64,000 bases of DNA from an uncultured Clostridia bacterium (lineage in GTDB: Bacteria > Bacillota > Clostridia > TANB77 > CAG-508). Below, piece by piece: positions 35,903 to 46,500 of the stretch (position 1 is the stretch's first letter; the number at the start of each line of letters is the position of its first letter). The DNA lies in assembly GCA_947627185.1 (NCBI GenBank), contig CANQVF010000004.1, positions 1 to 64,000 on the forward strand. Direction: 5' to 3'. A program made the translations under genes and the position numbers. Below the pieces are notes generated by a model that saw nothing but the letters and a program-made list of their open reading frames with translations, made no database searches and was not told the origin of the DNA.

Positions 35903-37489
35903 ATGTCATATACAGCTCTTTATAGAAACTTTAGACCACTTAAATTTTCAGATATGGTAGGGCAAGACCATATTACAAAAACATTAAGAAATCAAGTAAT
36001 TTCTAACAGAGTTGGACATGCTTATCTTTTTACTGGTGGAAGAGGAACAGGAAAAACTACTTCTGCTAAAATATTAGCAAGAGTGGTAAATTGTTTAAAT
36101 CCAAAAGATGGAGAACCTTGTAATGAATGTGAAATTTGTAAAGAAATATTGGATGGTTCATTAACAGATGTTGTAGAAATGGATGCAGCTTCAAACAATA
36201 GTGTAGAAGATATTAGAAGTATTCGTGATGAGGTAAATTTTCTTCCAACAAAAGCAAAATATAGAGTATACATTATAGATGAGGTTCATATGCTTTCAAC
36301 AGGTGCTTTTAATGCATTATTAAAAACATTGGAAGAGCCACCTGAGCATGTTAAATTTATTTTAGCAACAACAGAACCACAAAAACTTCCAACAACAATA
36401 CTTTCAAGATGTCAAAGATTTGATTTTAAAAAAATACCAGAAAACGATATTATAAAAAGATTAAAAATAATATGTAGTGAAACAAATATAAAAGTAGATG
36501 AAGAAGCTTTAAAAATTATAGCAGTGCTTTCAGAAGGACACATGAGAGATGCTATTAGTATTTTAGAAAGATGTAGTCAAGAAAGCACAGAAAACATCAC
36601 AGTAGATGAAGTAAAAGAACTAGTAGGACTTCCAAAACTAGAATATATAAATAAAATTTCAAGAGCTATTTTAGAAAAAAATACAATAGAAGCTTTAAAT
36701 GTAATAGATGATGTAATAAACGATGGAAAAGATTTATACAATTATTTATGGGAAGTAGTAAAATATTTTAAAGATATTTTAGTTTATAAAGCTACAAATA
36801 ATTTAAAATTATATTCGAAAGAAGAATTAGAAGAAATTAAAAAGTTAGCAGATATTTCAGAAGAACAAACATTATTAAATATAATTTATGAATTATCAGA
36901 CTTAGAAAATGATTTAAAATGGTCATCACAAAAAACAATTATGTTCCAAACAGGTATTATAAAAGTTTGTAGACAAGAGTTTTCCACTAATGTTGGATCA
37001 AGCATAGAAAAAAGATTGCAAATTATTGAAGAAAAATTAGCAAATTTAAATGTAAAAAGAAAAGAACAAGTAGAAGTAGAAAATGTTGTTCAAAAACCAA
37101 AAGAAATAAAACCACAAATTGAAAATGTTGAAGAAAAAAAAGAAGAAACCACAAACAGTTCAGATAGTGTGCAATCAGCTTGGAAGAAAATTATAGACAC
37201 TTTAAAAAGAAATGGAAAGATTAGATTATATACATCTTTAATAAATACTAGAATAAATGAAGTAAATGATTTAATATGGGAAGTTGAATTTCCAAATGGG
37301 TTAACATCATTTAATGAAAAAATATTAGAAGATGTTAATAACAAAAATGAATTAATAGCTGAAATACTAAAAGTTACTGGAAAACAAGTTCATTTAAGAT
37401 ATAAGGATTTAAAGAAAGAAAACAATTCACAAAGCAAAGCTAAATCATCAATAAATGATTTAGGAATAGATATAAATATTATTGATTAA
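35903..37489 (+). CDS. dnaX: DNA polymerase III subunit gamma/tau
   Basis: This 528-residue clamp-loader ATPase has Walker A GGRGTGKT at 45-52, a four-cysteine zinc site (CLNPKDGEPCNECEIC) and Walker B DEVHML near 126. The sensor segment TTEPQKLPTTILSRCQRF and an SRC arginine finger are present. After about 370 come a charged linker and the tau-type C-terminal domain that binds the polymerase. It follows the SRP RNA and precedes ybaB and recR, the classical order. An AAAGGAGGAAG site supports the start. Nothing unusual was seen. Confidence 0.96.
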   Translation: MSYTALYRNFRPLKFSDMVGQDHITKTLRNQVISNRVGHAYLFTGGRGTGKTTSAKILARVVNCLNPKDGEPCNECEICKEILDGSLTDVVEMDAASNNSVEDIRSIRDEVNFLPTKAKYRVYIIDEVHMLSTGAFNALLKTLEEPPEHVKFILATTEPQKLPTTILSRCQRFDFKKIPENDIIKRLKIICSETNIKVDEEALKIIAVLSEGHMRDAISILERCSQESTENITVDEVKELVGLPKLEYINKISRAILEKNTIEALNVIDDVINDGKDLYNYLWEVVKYFKDILVYKATNNLKLYSKEELEEIKKLADISEEQTLLNIIYELSDLENDLKWSSQKTIMFQTGIIKVCRQEFSTNVGSSIEKRLQIIEEKLANLNVKRKEQVEVENVVQKPKEIKPQIENVEEKKEETTNSSDSVQSAWKKIIDTLKRNGKIRLYTSLINTRINEVNDLIWEVEFPNGLTSFNEKILEDVNNKNELIAEILKVTGKQVHLRYKDLKKENNSQSKAKSSINDLGIDINIID

Positions 37490-37595
37490 AATAAATACAC
37501 TTTAATTTTAAATTATATTATTTAATGAGAAACTAAAAAATTATTAGTTAATTTTAATAATAAAACAGATATTTTTTAAAGGAGGAATTTTAAAT

Positions 37596-37940
37596 ATGAG
37601 TAAAAGAGGAGGATTTCCAGGAGGAATGGGAGGCTTCGGAGGAATGAATATAAATCAGTTAATGAAAGAAGCTAAAAAAATGCAAGCTGATATGGAAAAA
37701 TCTCAAGAAGAATTAGGAAGTAGAGAATTTGATGCAACAGCAGGTGGTGGAGCAGTATATGTAAAAGTATCTGGAAATAAAGTAGTAAAAGAAATAAAAC
37801 TTACAAAAGATGTTGTAGATCCAGATGATGTAGAAATGTTGCAAGATTTAATTTTAACATCAGTAAATGAAGCTTTAAGAAAAGTTGATGAAGCACAATC
37901 AGCACAACTTGGAAAATATAATATACCAGGATTAATGTAA
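37596..37940 (+). CDS. ybaB: YbaB/EbfC nucleoid-associated protein
   Basis: This 114-residue protein has a Gly-rich start (RGGFPGGMGGFGG), the family segment NINQLMKEAKKMQADMEK, GGGAVYVKVSGN and a C-terminal helix with NEALRKVDEAQ. YbaB forms dimers that bind DNA around the nucleoid and is commonly co-transcribed with dnaX and recR, as here. AAAGGAGGAATTTT precedes the ATG. Complete and typical. Confidence 0.95.
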   Translation: MSKRGGFPGGMGGFGGMNINQLMKEAKKMQADMEKSQEELGSREFDATAGGGAVYVKVSGNKVVKEIKLTKDVVDPDDVEMLQDLILTSVNEALRKVDEAQSAQLGKYNIPGLM

Positions 37941-37964
37941 AATTTAAGATAAAAGGAAAAAAAT

Positions 37965-38564
37965 ATGTCATATTATTCACCTTCAATAGAAAAATTAATA
38001 GAAAGTTTTGAAAAATTACCTAGTATAGGACATAAAACTGCTCAGAGATTGGCTTTTTATATGCTAGATTTAAGTGAGGAAGAAACAGAAGAATTTACAA
38101 ATTCTATCTTAAATGCTAAAAAGAATTTGCATTTTTGCTCAAAATGTTTTAATATATCAGATACTGATCCTTGCAATATATGTTCAAATCCTAAAAGAGA
38201 TAATTCTGTTATTTGTGTTGTTGAAGATGTTAGAGATGTTATTGCAATGGAAAGAACACACGAATATAATGGTGTTTATCATGTTTTACATGGCTCAATA
38301 TCTCCTATGAATGGAATTGGACCAGATGATATAAAAATAAAAGAATTACTAACTAGAATAATGAATGAGGAAACAAAAGAAATAATATTAGCAACAAACC
38401 CTAGAGTAGAAGGAGAAGCTACATCTATGTATATTTCTAAACTTGTAAAACCTTTAGGAATAAAAACAACAAGAATTGCTAGAGGAATTCCCGTTGGTGG
38501 AGATTTAGAATATACAGATGAGATTACTCTTACAAAAGCTTTAGAAGGTAGAAGTGAAATTTAA
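37965..38564 (+). CDS. recR: Recombination mediator RecR
   Basis: This 199-residue protein has an N-terminal helix-hairpin-helix ([17 protein letters not shown]), a four-cysteine zinc finger ([16 protein letters not shown]) and a TOPRIM domain with VVEDVRDV and [15 protein letters not shown]. RecR works with RecO and RecF to load RecA at gaps. It starts 24 bases after ybaB. Length and motifs are standard. Confidence 0.96.
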   Translation: MSYYSPSIEKLIESFEKLPSIGHKTAQRLAFYMLDLSEEETEEFTNSILNAKKNLHFCSKCFNISDTDPCNICSNPKRDNSVICVVEDVRDVIAMERTHEYNGVYHVLHGSISPMNGIGPDDIKIKELLTRIMNEETKEIILATNPRVEGEATSMYISKLVKPLGIKTTRIARGIPVGGDLEYTDEITLTKALEGRSEI

Positions 38565-38627
38565 AGTATCATAAATAAAAACAAAGAATAAAATATAATA
38601 TAATTCTTGTTTTAAGGGAGAGTCATT

Positions 38628-39581
38628 ATGCAAAAAAATAAAAAAATAGTAATATTAGGTGGAGGAACAGGGACTTCATTTGTTTTAAAAGGCTTAAAAT
38701 ATTTCCCTGTAGATATTACAGCAGTTATTACTGTATCAGATGATGGAGCAAGTACAGGTAGACTTAGAAAAGAATTTTCTACTCCAGCAGTTGGAGATAT
38801 TAGAAAAGTTTTAAGTAATTTATCTACTTTACCAGATGAAGTTAGAGATGTTATGGAATATAGATTATCTACATATAGTGAACTTAATGGTCATGCACTT
38901 GGAAATTTAATTTTAACTTCTTTAATTAGAGAAACTGGAAGTTTAAAAACAAGTATTGAATATTTAAGTAAAATTATGGATGTAAAGCATAAAGTTTTAC
39001 CACTTTCAGAAGATTGTTTAACTTTAATGGGAGAAACAACAGAAGGTGAAATCATAGAAGGTGAAGAGGAAATAACAAAAGCGAATAAGAAATATTCTAA
39101 ATTTTTCTATAAAGAAGAACCTCATGTTTTACCAGAAGTTCTTAAAGCTATAGAAGAAGCAGATTTAATTATTTTAAGTATGGGAAGTCTTTACACAAGT
39201 GTTATGCCACATATTATTTGCAAAGATGTTGTTTCTGCAATTAGAAAAGCAAAAGCAAAAGTTTTATACATATGTAATGCAATGACTCAACCAGGCGAAA
39301 CAGATGGGTTTGGTGTAAGTGACCATGTTAATGTATTAGAACAATATTTAGGAAAAGATGCAATAGATGTTGTTATTGCAAGTAACACAGTTATTCCTAA
39401 AGAAATGCTTAAAAAGTATGAAACAGAGGAACAAAAAGACCAAGTTCCAATTGATTATGAAAATATAAGAAAAGGAAATTATGAACTAATTGAAGATGAT
39501 TTATTAACAACATCAGATGGAACAATTAAGCACAATAGTTTAAAATTAAGTTCAGTAATTTTCTCTTATTTGATGAGATAA
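38628..39581 (+). CDS. yvcK: YvcK/CofD-like gluconeogenesis factor
   Basis: This 317-residue protein opens with VILGGGTGTSFVLKGLK, the nucleotide-binding loop of the YvcK/CofD family. It continues with VSDDGASTGRLRKEF, PAVGDIRKVL and ICNAMTQPGETDGF, all highly conserved. In Firmicutes, YvcK binds UDP-sugars and controls cell-wall precursor supply and growth on gluconeogenic carbon. The start follows AAGGGAGAG. It usually neighbours rapZ and whiA, which are not seen here. A terminator follows. Confidence 0.92.
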   Translation: MQKNKKIVILGGGTGTSFVLKGLKYFPVDITAVITVSDDGASTGRLRKEFSTPAVGDIRKVLSNLSTLPDEVRDVMEYRLSTYSELNGHALGNLILTSLIRETGSLKTSIEYLSKIMDVKHKVLPLSEDCLTLMGETTEGEIIEGEEEITKANKKYSKFFYKEEPHVLPEVLKAIEEADLIILSMGSLYTSVMPHIICKDVVSAIRKAKAKVLYICNAMTQPGETDGFGVSDHVNVLEQYLGKDAIDVVIASNTVIPKEMLKKYETEEQKDQVPIDYENIRKGNYELIEDDLLTTSDGTIKHNSLKLSSVIFSYLMR

Positions 39582-39610
39582 ATAAAATAATAAAATATAA
39601 AAAATTAAAA

Positions 39611-39664
39611 AGTAGCTATAATATGTTTAATGAATGAATTAAACATATTATAGCTACTTTTTTT
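39611..39664 (+). terminator. Terminator after yvcK
   Basis: AAAGTAGCTATAATATGTTTAA pairs with TTAAACATATTATAGCTACTTT around a short loop, followed by T residues. Its AGCTATAATAT arm is shared with the hairpin at 42296-42339, so the metalloprotease pair lies between two related hairpins. Confidence 0.85.
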
Positions 39665-39690
39665 GAAATTCAGTATTATTGCAAGTATAA

Positions 39691-39718
39691 TTGACAAAAA
39701 AAATGCTTATGATAGAAT
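39691..39718 (+). promoter_or_regulatory. Promoter of the metalloprotease pair
   Basis: TTGACA (39691-39696), a 16-base spacer and TAGAAT (39713-39718) lie 25 bases upstream of the start at 39744. Confidence 0.72.
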
Positions 39719-39743
39719 TATTTATATCTAAAGGAGGATTATA

Positions 39744-40202
39744 ATGGAAGAAGAAAAAGTTTCTTATGCTGAAGTAGATGAGATATTAAATTATATAGAT
39801 GAAGAATATGTTAAAAGAATACCTGAAAAAGTAAGAGACTTTTTTAAAGAAGAACGAGATGAAAATTATAAATTAGAAATAGATATAAATAGACCTTTAG
39901 AAGAACAAAATTTAAAAAGAAAAACAATGGTAATTTTAGCAATACTAAATATGAATTATTGGTGCGATAAGGAAGAAGAAAAAAAAGAAATCATTGAAAG
40001 TTTGAATAAAAATGAAGAAATATATCAAAAAGAAATAAGAGAAAAATATAATCCAGATAATATTTTTAAGAATAAAGATAATCAAGAAGATGATATAACT
40101 AATGTTGATGAGAATACTCAATTAGTAGGATATGAAAAAAATGGAATTATTCAAAGAATATTAAATAAAATAAAAAATTTTTTTAGGAGAAAAGATGAAT
40201 AA
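39744..40202 (+). CDS. Acidic hypothetical protein coupled to a putative metalloprotease
   Basis: This 152-residue protein has no membrane helix. It is very rich in Glu, Lys and Asn, with DEILNYIDEEYVKRIPEKVRDFF at the start and a basic C-terminus (LNKIKNFFRRKDE). The start has AAAGGAGGATT. Its stop lies 8 bases inside the next gene, so the two are translationally coupled and probably act together, for instance as regulator or inhibitor and enzyme. The VKRIPEKVRDFFKEERDENY segment resembles small helical proteins conserved in related gut Firmicutes, but no function is known to me. Confidence 0.6.
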   Translation: MEEEKVSYAEVDEILNYIDEEYVKRIPEKVRDFFKEERDENYKLEIDINRPLEEQNLKRKTMVILAILNMNYWCDKEEEKKEIIESLNKNEEIYQKEIREKYNPDNIFKNKDNQEDDITNVDENTQLVGYEKNGIIQRILNKIKNFFRRKDE

Positions 40203-42294
40203 AGAAAAAATTAATGATTTTGTTGATGTGTGGGCTCAAGTAGTTGGATTAAAAGATATTACATATATTAATATTATTAAAAATGATATTGTTAAAAGAT
40301 GCACTATGTATGAAAAAGAAAAGCCATTTATAAGCACAAAAGAAGATGATTGCAATGCATATATTATTAAACCAATAAATGGTAGATACAGTTTTGATGA
40401 TTTTTTATTAAATAGATTAATGCTAGGTTTAAGAGAAATTGATTTTACAGAAGCAGTTGATGGTACTGGAGGAGAGTATATGGCAGAATTGAAAAGCTTG
40501 GATGTTGATATTCCAAAACTTAATGACATAATTAATGAAAAATCCTCAAGACACTTAGGATTAAAAGATAGAAACGTGCAAATTATTATAAAAACAATAG
40601 AACATGAATTAGGTCATTGTTTTAAAACATCTTTTACAAATGGATATAAAACATCCATTTTAATGAAAAGAGAACAGGATGATATGTATGAGGAGTTAAT
40701 ATGTGCTTTACAAAAATATAAAAATGGAAAATATGTTAATCAAATAAAAACAATTCAAGAATTAGATTCAAAGGAAGAGTCTAGTACTATAAAGACAGGT
40801 GTTAATAACGCAAATAGTAATTATATGCAAGATGCTAGAATGTGTTGGATTGATGAGTTATTAAATGAAACTGAGGCAATGGAATTGGCAAATTGCACAG
40901 AAAGACACGAAATATGGCCGTTACAAGATGAAAATTGTAAAAATTCATCATCAAAAAACTATGTAAATGTATATAATTATATATGTGGATATGCAACATT
41001 TACTGGATATGGTAAAATATTAAAATCACTATTAGGAAAAGAAGGAACATTTAAAGCAGAATATATGTCATCTGCTAGTGATATTTTTAAACAATTTGAT
41101 CAAGAATATGCAGATATTGCAAAAGAAATATTTGAAATTGATCCAGAAAACATTCCTCCAACTAAATGTATATTTATTAGTTTTGACTATTTAAAAAGGA
41201 AAAAAATATTTGATGAAGAAGTAATGCTACAATTAGATAATTTTTTTACAAGATGTTATGAAAGAAAAGTAGAAAAAAGTATTAGTGAAAATAATGGTAC
41301 TTTAAATCAAGAATCTAGAGAAGAAATATTAAAAGAAATAGAACAATTTCAATTAAGGTTAACAACAAATGATGATTTACAAAAAAGAGAACAACTTGCT
41401 CATAATATTATCTTTAATAATATCAAAACAAGAATTAATGAATTATCAAGAAAAAGTAATCAACCAGAAATTGCAGAAGATACTAAGGCAAAGCAATATA
41501 GTCAGCAATCAGAAAAAGCAAATAGTTCAAAAATAAAATTTGTAAAAGGATTTATTCGAGCATATAATGATACAGAAGAAGAATATCAATATGAGGAGAG
41601 AGCTAAATACGATTTAAATGATATAGATAGAGTAAAAGAAATAATAAAAACACAAGGAAAAAATGGAATACTTATGTCTGATTTAACTGGAAAATTAATA
41701 GAAGAATCAGAAGATGGAGATTTTAAAGTAGAATATTCTCAAAAGCAAGTTTCATCAATGGCTAGATTGTTGAAAGTTGCTCAATTACTTACAGAAAGTA
41801 AGAGATTAAATCCAGAAGGAATAAATTATTTAGAAGAATTTACAAATATTCCATACATAGAAAGTACATTAAATCAAATGAAAGAAAATTTTAAGGATAA
41901 AGATTCATATATGTATGAGTTAAGATTAAGAGCAAAAACTAATAGATTAAATGGAACAATATCCTCTTATCCTCCAACTCCAGCAGAAATAAAAGCAAAT
42001 GAAAATCAAGAATTACAACAAAATGAAAAATATGCTCAGAAAGCTGAAAAATTTTTAGATTCACAAAAAAATAGAGAAAAATTAAGTATAGATTCTGTAA
42101 AAAAATCACTAGAAAATTCAAAAATAAAAATGGGTGAAATTCAAGCAACCCAGCAAGAAATAGCAGAAAGAAATGAATATAGAAGATTAAAACTTCAAGA
42201 ACACAGAGGACTAAGCTTAGAAGAACAAGCTAGATATGATATGTTAGATAAAAAATATAATAAGAATGTATTAAAAGAAAAAGATGAACAATAA
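40195..42294 (+). CDS. Large hypothetical protein with HELGH zinc-protease motif
   Basis: This 699-residue soluble protein starts at ATG inside the previous gene, with TTAGGAG just upstream. HELGH (137-141, in IIIKTIEHELGHCF) matches the HExxH zinc site of metallopeptidases. A downstream WIDELLNETEAMELAN about 85 residues later could supply the third ligand, as in gluzincins. The rest is helical and charged, with long coiled-coil-like stretches after about 390. There is no signal peptide, so it probably acts in the cytoplasm or is exported by another route. It could be a toxin-like or phage-type effector, or a lineage-specific protease. No family recognised beyond the motif. Confidence 0.62.
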   Translation: MNKEKINDFVDVWAQVVGLKDITYINIIKNDIVKRCTMYEKEKPFISTKEDDCNAYIIKPINGRYSFDDFLLNRLMLGLREIDFTEAVDGTGGEYMAELKSLDVDIPKLNDIINEKSSRHLGLKDRNVQIIIKTIEHELGHCFKTSFTNGYKTSILMKREQDDMYEELICALQKYKNGKYVNQIKTIQELDSKEESSTIKTGVNNANSNYMQDARMCWIDELLNETEAMELANCTERHEIWPLQDENCKNSSSKNYVNVYNYICGYATFTGYGKILKSLLGKEGTFKAEYMSSASDIFKQFDQEYADIAKEIFEIDPENIPPTKCIFISFDYLKRKKIFDEEVMLQLDNFFTRCYERKVEKSISENNGTLNQESREEILKEIEQFQLRLTTNDDLQKREQLAHNIIFNNIKTRINELSRKSNQPEIAEDTKAKQYSQQSEKANSSKIKFVKGFIRAYNDTEEEYQYEERAKYDLNDIDRVKEIIKTQGKNGILMSDLTGKLIEESEDGDFKVEYSQKQVSSMARLLKVAQLLTESKRLNPEGINYLEEFTNIPYIESTLNQMKENFKDKDSYMYELRLRAKTNRLNGTISSYPPTPAEIKANENQELQQNEKYAQKAEKFLDSQKNREKLSIDSVKKSLENSKIKMGEIQATQQEIAERNEYRRLKLQEHRGLSLEEQARYDMLDKKYNKNVLKEKDEQ

Positions 42295-42295
42295 G

Positions 42296-42339
42296 AAAAT
42301 AGCTATAATATATTTAATAAAATATATTATAGCTATTTA
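42296..42339 (+). terminator. Hairpin after the metalloprotease gene, related to the one at 39611
   Basis: AAATAGCTATAATATATTT and AAATATATTATAGCTATTT form a near-perfect stem. The AGCTATAATAT arms recur in the hairpin on the other side of the two-gene unit. The T run is short, so termination may be weaker. Confidence 0.65.
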
Positions 42340-42349
42340 AATTTAAGAA

Positions 42350-42583
42350 TTAATTATTTTTATTAATAGAATTCTTTTTTTGAATTTTTTCTATTTTTTT
42401 ATCAATGTTTTTTAATTTTATGTTTGCAAACAAACTATTTTCTTGTTTTATTATTTCTTTTTCTTCAAGCAATTTATTTACTAAAATTTTATTTTCATCA
42501 GAAAGAGAATACAAGATTTTTGCTTTTTCAATATTTTCTTTTACAAGTTCTTCATAATCTTTTTTTTCCCCATATAATCCCAT
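42350..42583 (-). CDS. Small coiled-coil hypothetical protein
   Basis: This 77-residue protein on the minus strand starts at the ATG at 42583, because the GGAGG ribosome site covers the alternative ATG at 42598. It is almost wholly charged helix (KKDYEELVKENIEKAKIL, then LLEEKEIIKQENSLF) and ends in a Lys/Asn-rich tail. No membrane segment, no cysteine, no recognised domain. It lies between the metalloprotease unit and cwlD and may share transcription with neither. Coding is supported by the ribosome site and the heptad-like pattern; function unknown. Confidence 0.58.
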   Translation of the reverse strand: MGLYGEKKDYEELVKENIEKAKILYSLSDENKILVNKLLEEKEIIKQENSLFANIKLKNIDKKIEKIQKKNSINKNN

Positions 42584-42643
42584 TATAAATTCCTCCATAA
42601 AATGATACTTGAAGTATATTACTATTTTTTTATAAAGTCAATT

Positions 42644-43351
42644 TTATTTAAAATAATCCATAATTCCAATATAAATACTCCAAGCTAGTTCATCTTGATA
42701 TGTATCTGTTTGAAGTAATTTATTTTCTTCAGCATTTGATAAAAAACCACATTCAACAATTACAAGTGGAATTTTTACTTTTTTAGTTAAATAAATTCCA
42801 GAAATAGATTTTATTTCTCTTGATTTTTCTTTTTTTAAAAAATTATTTAAACTTGCTTGAATATTTCCGGCGATTATTTTGCTTACATCATCTTTGTTTT
42901 TAAAAAAGGTTTGGTAACCACTATATTGAGATTGTTCTAGTTTATTCATATGTATTGATAAAAATAATTCTGCATTAGAATTATTTGCAATTTCTACTCT
43001 TTTTTTCATATCAGAAATTTTCTTTTCTCTAATAGTGTTACTATCAGCTTCATATATACCATTTTCATCGGAACGAGTTAAAATTACATTGCAATTAGAA
43101 CTTTCAAGTAAATTTTGCAATTTTAAAACTATTTCTAAATTTAAATTAGATTCTACCGAACCATCTTTTCCAACAGCTCCGCCATCAGGATTTCCGTGTC
43201 CAGCATCTAAAATGATTGTGTGATTAGATACGGGAGTAGATGAGGTTTCTTGAGTTTTTAAATAATTATTACTAAAAAAACTATAATAAAAAATAGATAC
43301 AATTAAACTTAAATTTATAAAAATTAGTCTTTTTTTATTTAGTAAAAACAT
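42644..43351 (-). CDS. cwlD: N-acetylmuramoyl-L-alanine amidase, CwlD-like
   Basis: This 235-residue protein has an N-terminal membrane anchor (about 7-27) and an Amidase_3 domain: zinc ligands in LDAGHGNPDGG, ESNLNL and SIHMN, and the catalytic glutamate in VIVECGFLSN. The GHGNPDGGAVGKDGSVES segment and the length match CwlD, which trims peptides from spore cortex muramic acid so that muramic-delta-lactam can form. The start has AGGAGATTTTGT. It is divergent from the giant glucan synthase gene. The sporulation role is inferred from family; a general autolysin is possible. Confidence 0.82.
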   Translation of the reverse strand: MFLLNKKRLIFINLSLIVSIFYYSFFSNNYLKTQETSSTPVSNHTIILDAGHGNPDGGAVGKDGSVESNLNLEIVLKLQNLLESSNCNVILTRSDENGIYEADSNTIREKKISDMKKRVEIANNSNAELFLSIHMNKLEQSQYSGYQTFFKNKDDVSKIIAGNIQASLNNFLKKEKSREIKSISGIYLTKKVKIPLVIVECGFLSNAEENKLLQTDTYQDELAWSIYIGIMDYFK

Positions 43352-43562
43352 ACAAAATCTCCTAAAGAAAAGTTTATTATATCTTATGAAATAAACTAAT
43401 TTTTATGAGGATTTAATTAATATTTTAAATAACTTTAGTAAAAGAATAATTTTTTTAATTAAAAAGCAAAATTACTTTTTAAATTTAAGATATGTTGTAT
43501 AAAATTTGTATAATTCATAAAAAAATGGCAAAAATACCTTAAAAAAGCATAAGGGGATTTTT

Positions 43563-46500
43563 ATGAAAAAGTACAAAAAATTAAATATAAGAGGAACGCT
43601 TTTAGATAGAAATCAATTGGCTAAACACATTGAAAAAACTGCATCTGAACATAATACTAGAAGTTCTTCAAATAAAAATACTTATCCAATTAATAATTTA
43701 ATAGAAGATTATAAATTTATTTTAGAAACTTATAATTTACTTACAAAGCACATAAAACTTGGAATAAAAATTCATGCTGCTGGTGAATGGATTTTAGATA
43801 ATTTTTATATTATTGAAGAAACTGTAAAAACAATTCAAAAAGAACTTACTATGAAAAAGTATAAAAATATGATAGGACTATCTAATGATAGATTTTTTGG
43901 ATTTGCTAGGAGTTATGTATTAGCAGAAGAAATTGTTGCTTTTTCAGATTGCAAAATAGATAGAGAACTTATAGATGTTGCACTTAAAGCTTATCAAAAA
44001 AAGAAACTTTTAAGTATGGAAGAACTTGAAAGTATAGGAATATTTTTAAAAATTTCATTAATTTCTCATATAAAAGAGCTTTGTGAAAAAATTTATTCTT
44101 CTCAAATTCAAAAATATAGAGCAGAAAGCATAATAGAAAGAATTGTTGAAAAGAAAAATAATAATTTAATATTTAATAATAATACAAAATATTTAAAAGT
44201 AAATGATGAAAAATTAAAATACTCTTTTATAGAGTATATGTCTTATAAATTAAAGATATATGGAAAAGAAGCAGTAGCATATCAAAATATATTATCAAAA
44301 GAAGTGCAAAAATTAGGACTTTCTATATCAGAAGTTATTCAAAAAGAACATTTTCATATAGCAAATATAAAAATTACTATGGGAAATTGTATAACTAGCA
44401 TTAAAGAAATAAATAGAATTGATTTTACAGAGTTGTTTAGCTATATGAATGCTTCTGAGGAAATATTAAAATTAGATCCAGCTGGAATTTATACAAAAAT
44501 GGATGAGGAAAGTAAAAGTTATTATAGGCAAATTATAGAAAAAAAAGCTAGAAAAAATAAAATTTCGGAAATATATATATCAGAAAAATTAATAGAACTT
44601 TGTAGACAATATGAAGGTTCAGAAGATATAGAAAATATAAAAAAATCACATGTTGGATATTATTTAATAAAACAAGATGGTAAAGAAAAGCTAGATAATA
44701 TTTTAGAAATTAAATCAAGAAAAAAATTAAATGTCAAACAAAAAGCAAAACTTTATATTGGATTTAGTATTTTATTACCAATATATTTTTGTTTGATATT
44801 ATTTTTATCACTTTTTAGTATAAGCAAAAAACCTATCTTATCACTTTTAATCTCAATTCTTTCATATATTCCAATTTCTGAAATATTTTTAAGAATAGAA
44901 AATTATGTGATGAGTAAATTTAAAAGTCCTACTTTAATACCAAAAATGGATTATGAAAAGGGAATACCAGAAGATAAAAGTACTTTTGTTGTAATTCCAA
45001 CAATATTAAAGTCAAAAGAAAAAGTTAAAGAAATGTTTGATAAATTAGAAGTATATTATTTAGCAAATAAATCTGAAAACTTATATTTTGCATTACTTGG
45101 AGATTGTTCTGAAGAAGATAAACCAGTAAAAGAATTTGATAATGAGGTAATAGCAAGTGGTATAGAATTATGTAATAAATTGAATGAAAAATATAAAACA
45201 GACAAATTTAATAAATTTCATTTTTTATATAGAAAAAGAGCATGGAGTGATTCAGAAAATGCTTATATTGGTTGGGAACGAAAAAGAGGACTTCTTACAA
45301 CTTTTAATAGATATATAACAAGAATAATAGATAATGATTTTTTAGAAAATACCATTGAGAAACAAAAAAATAAACTTCCAAAAATTAAATATATTATAAC
45401 TTTAGATAGTGATACAAATTTGAATTTGAAAACAGCTTCTAAACTTATTGGAGCAATGAGTTATATTTTAAATCTTCCAGTTATAAAAGATTATAAAGTA
45501 GTAGATGGATATGGAATTATGCAACCAAGAATTGGTATGGACCTTTCAATAGCACAAAAAAGTTTATTTATTGAACTTTATAGTATGAAAGGTGGAATAG
45601 ATTGCTATACAAATGCTATATCAGATATATATCAAGATTATTTTGAAGAAGGAATTTTTACTGGAAAGGGAATTTATGATGTAGAAGTATATAATGAAAT
45701 TTTACATGATGAATTTCCAGAAAATACAATTTTAAGTCATGATTTATTAGAAGGAAATTTTTTAAGATGTGGACTCTTAACAGATGTGATGCTTTTAGAT
45801 GGATATCCTTCAAGATATATTCCTTATATTTTAAGAAATCACAGATGGACAAGAGGAGATTGGCAAATTATAAAATGGCTTCAAAATATAAGGTTAAATG
45901 AAATTTCAAAATTTAAAATATATGATAATTTAAGAAGAAGTTTGCTTCCTATTTTTAGTTTAATATTAATTTTTTTTAGTTCATTAGGATTATTAAAAAA
46001 CAATTTAGCAAATGGAATAGTTTTTGGAATTTCAATAGTATCAATAGTTATTCCATATTTAATAGATATAATAAATTATATAATTTTTAAAGAAAGCAAT
46101 ATTACAGGTTCTGTTTATGCTTATAAAAAATTTTCAAAAGAATTAAATAGTATAAAAATAAGTATTAGCAGAATTTTTTTGCAAATATTATTTTTGCCTT
46201 ATGAAACAGTAGAAAATATTGATGCGATTGTAAGAAGTATTTATAGAATGAAAAATAAAACTAAGCTTTTAGAATGGGTTACAGCAGAAGATGCAGAAAA
46301 AAACTCTGAAACAAGCTTAATTTATTATTATAAAGAAATGAATATAAATTTTATAGTAAGTGTTTTATTTTTAATCATACCAGGAATAATATCAAAAATT
46401 TTAGGTATATTTTGGATATTAGCTCCAATAATAGCATGGTACATCAGTTTAGATAATAATAAAGAAATTGTGGTTACAGAAAATAATAAAAGATATTTAA

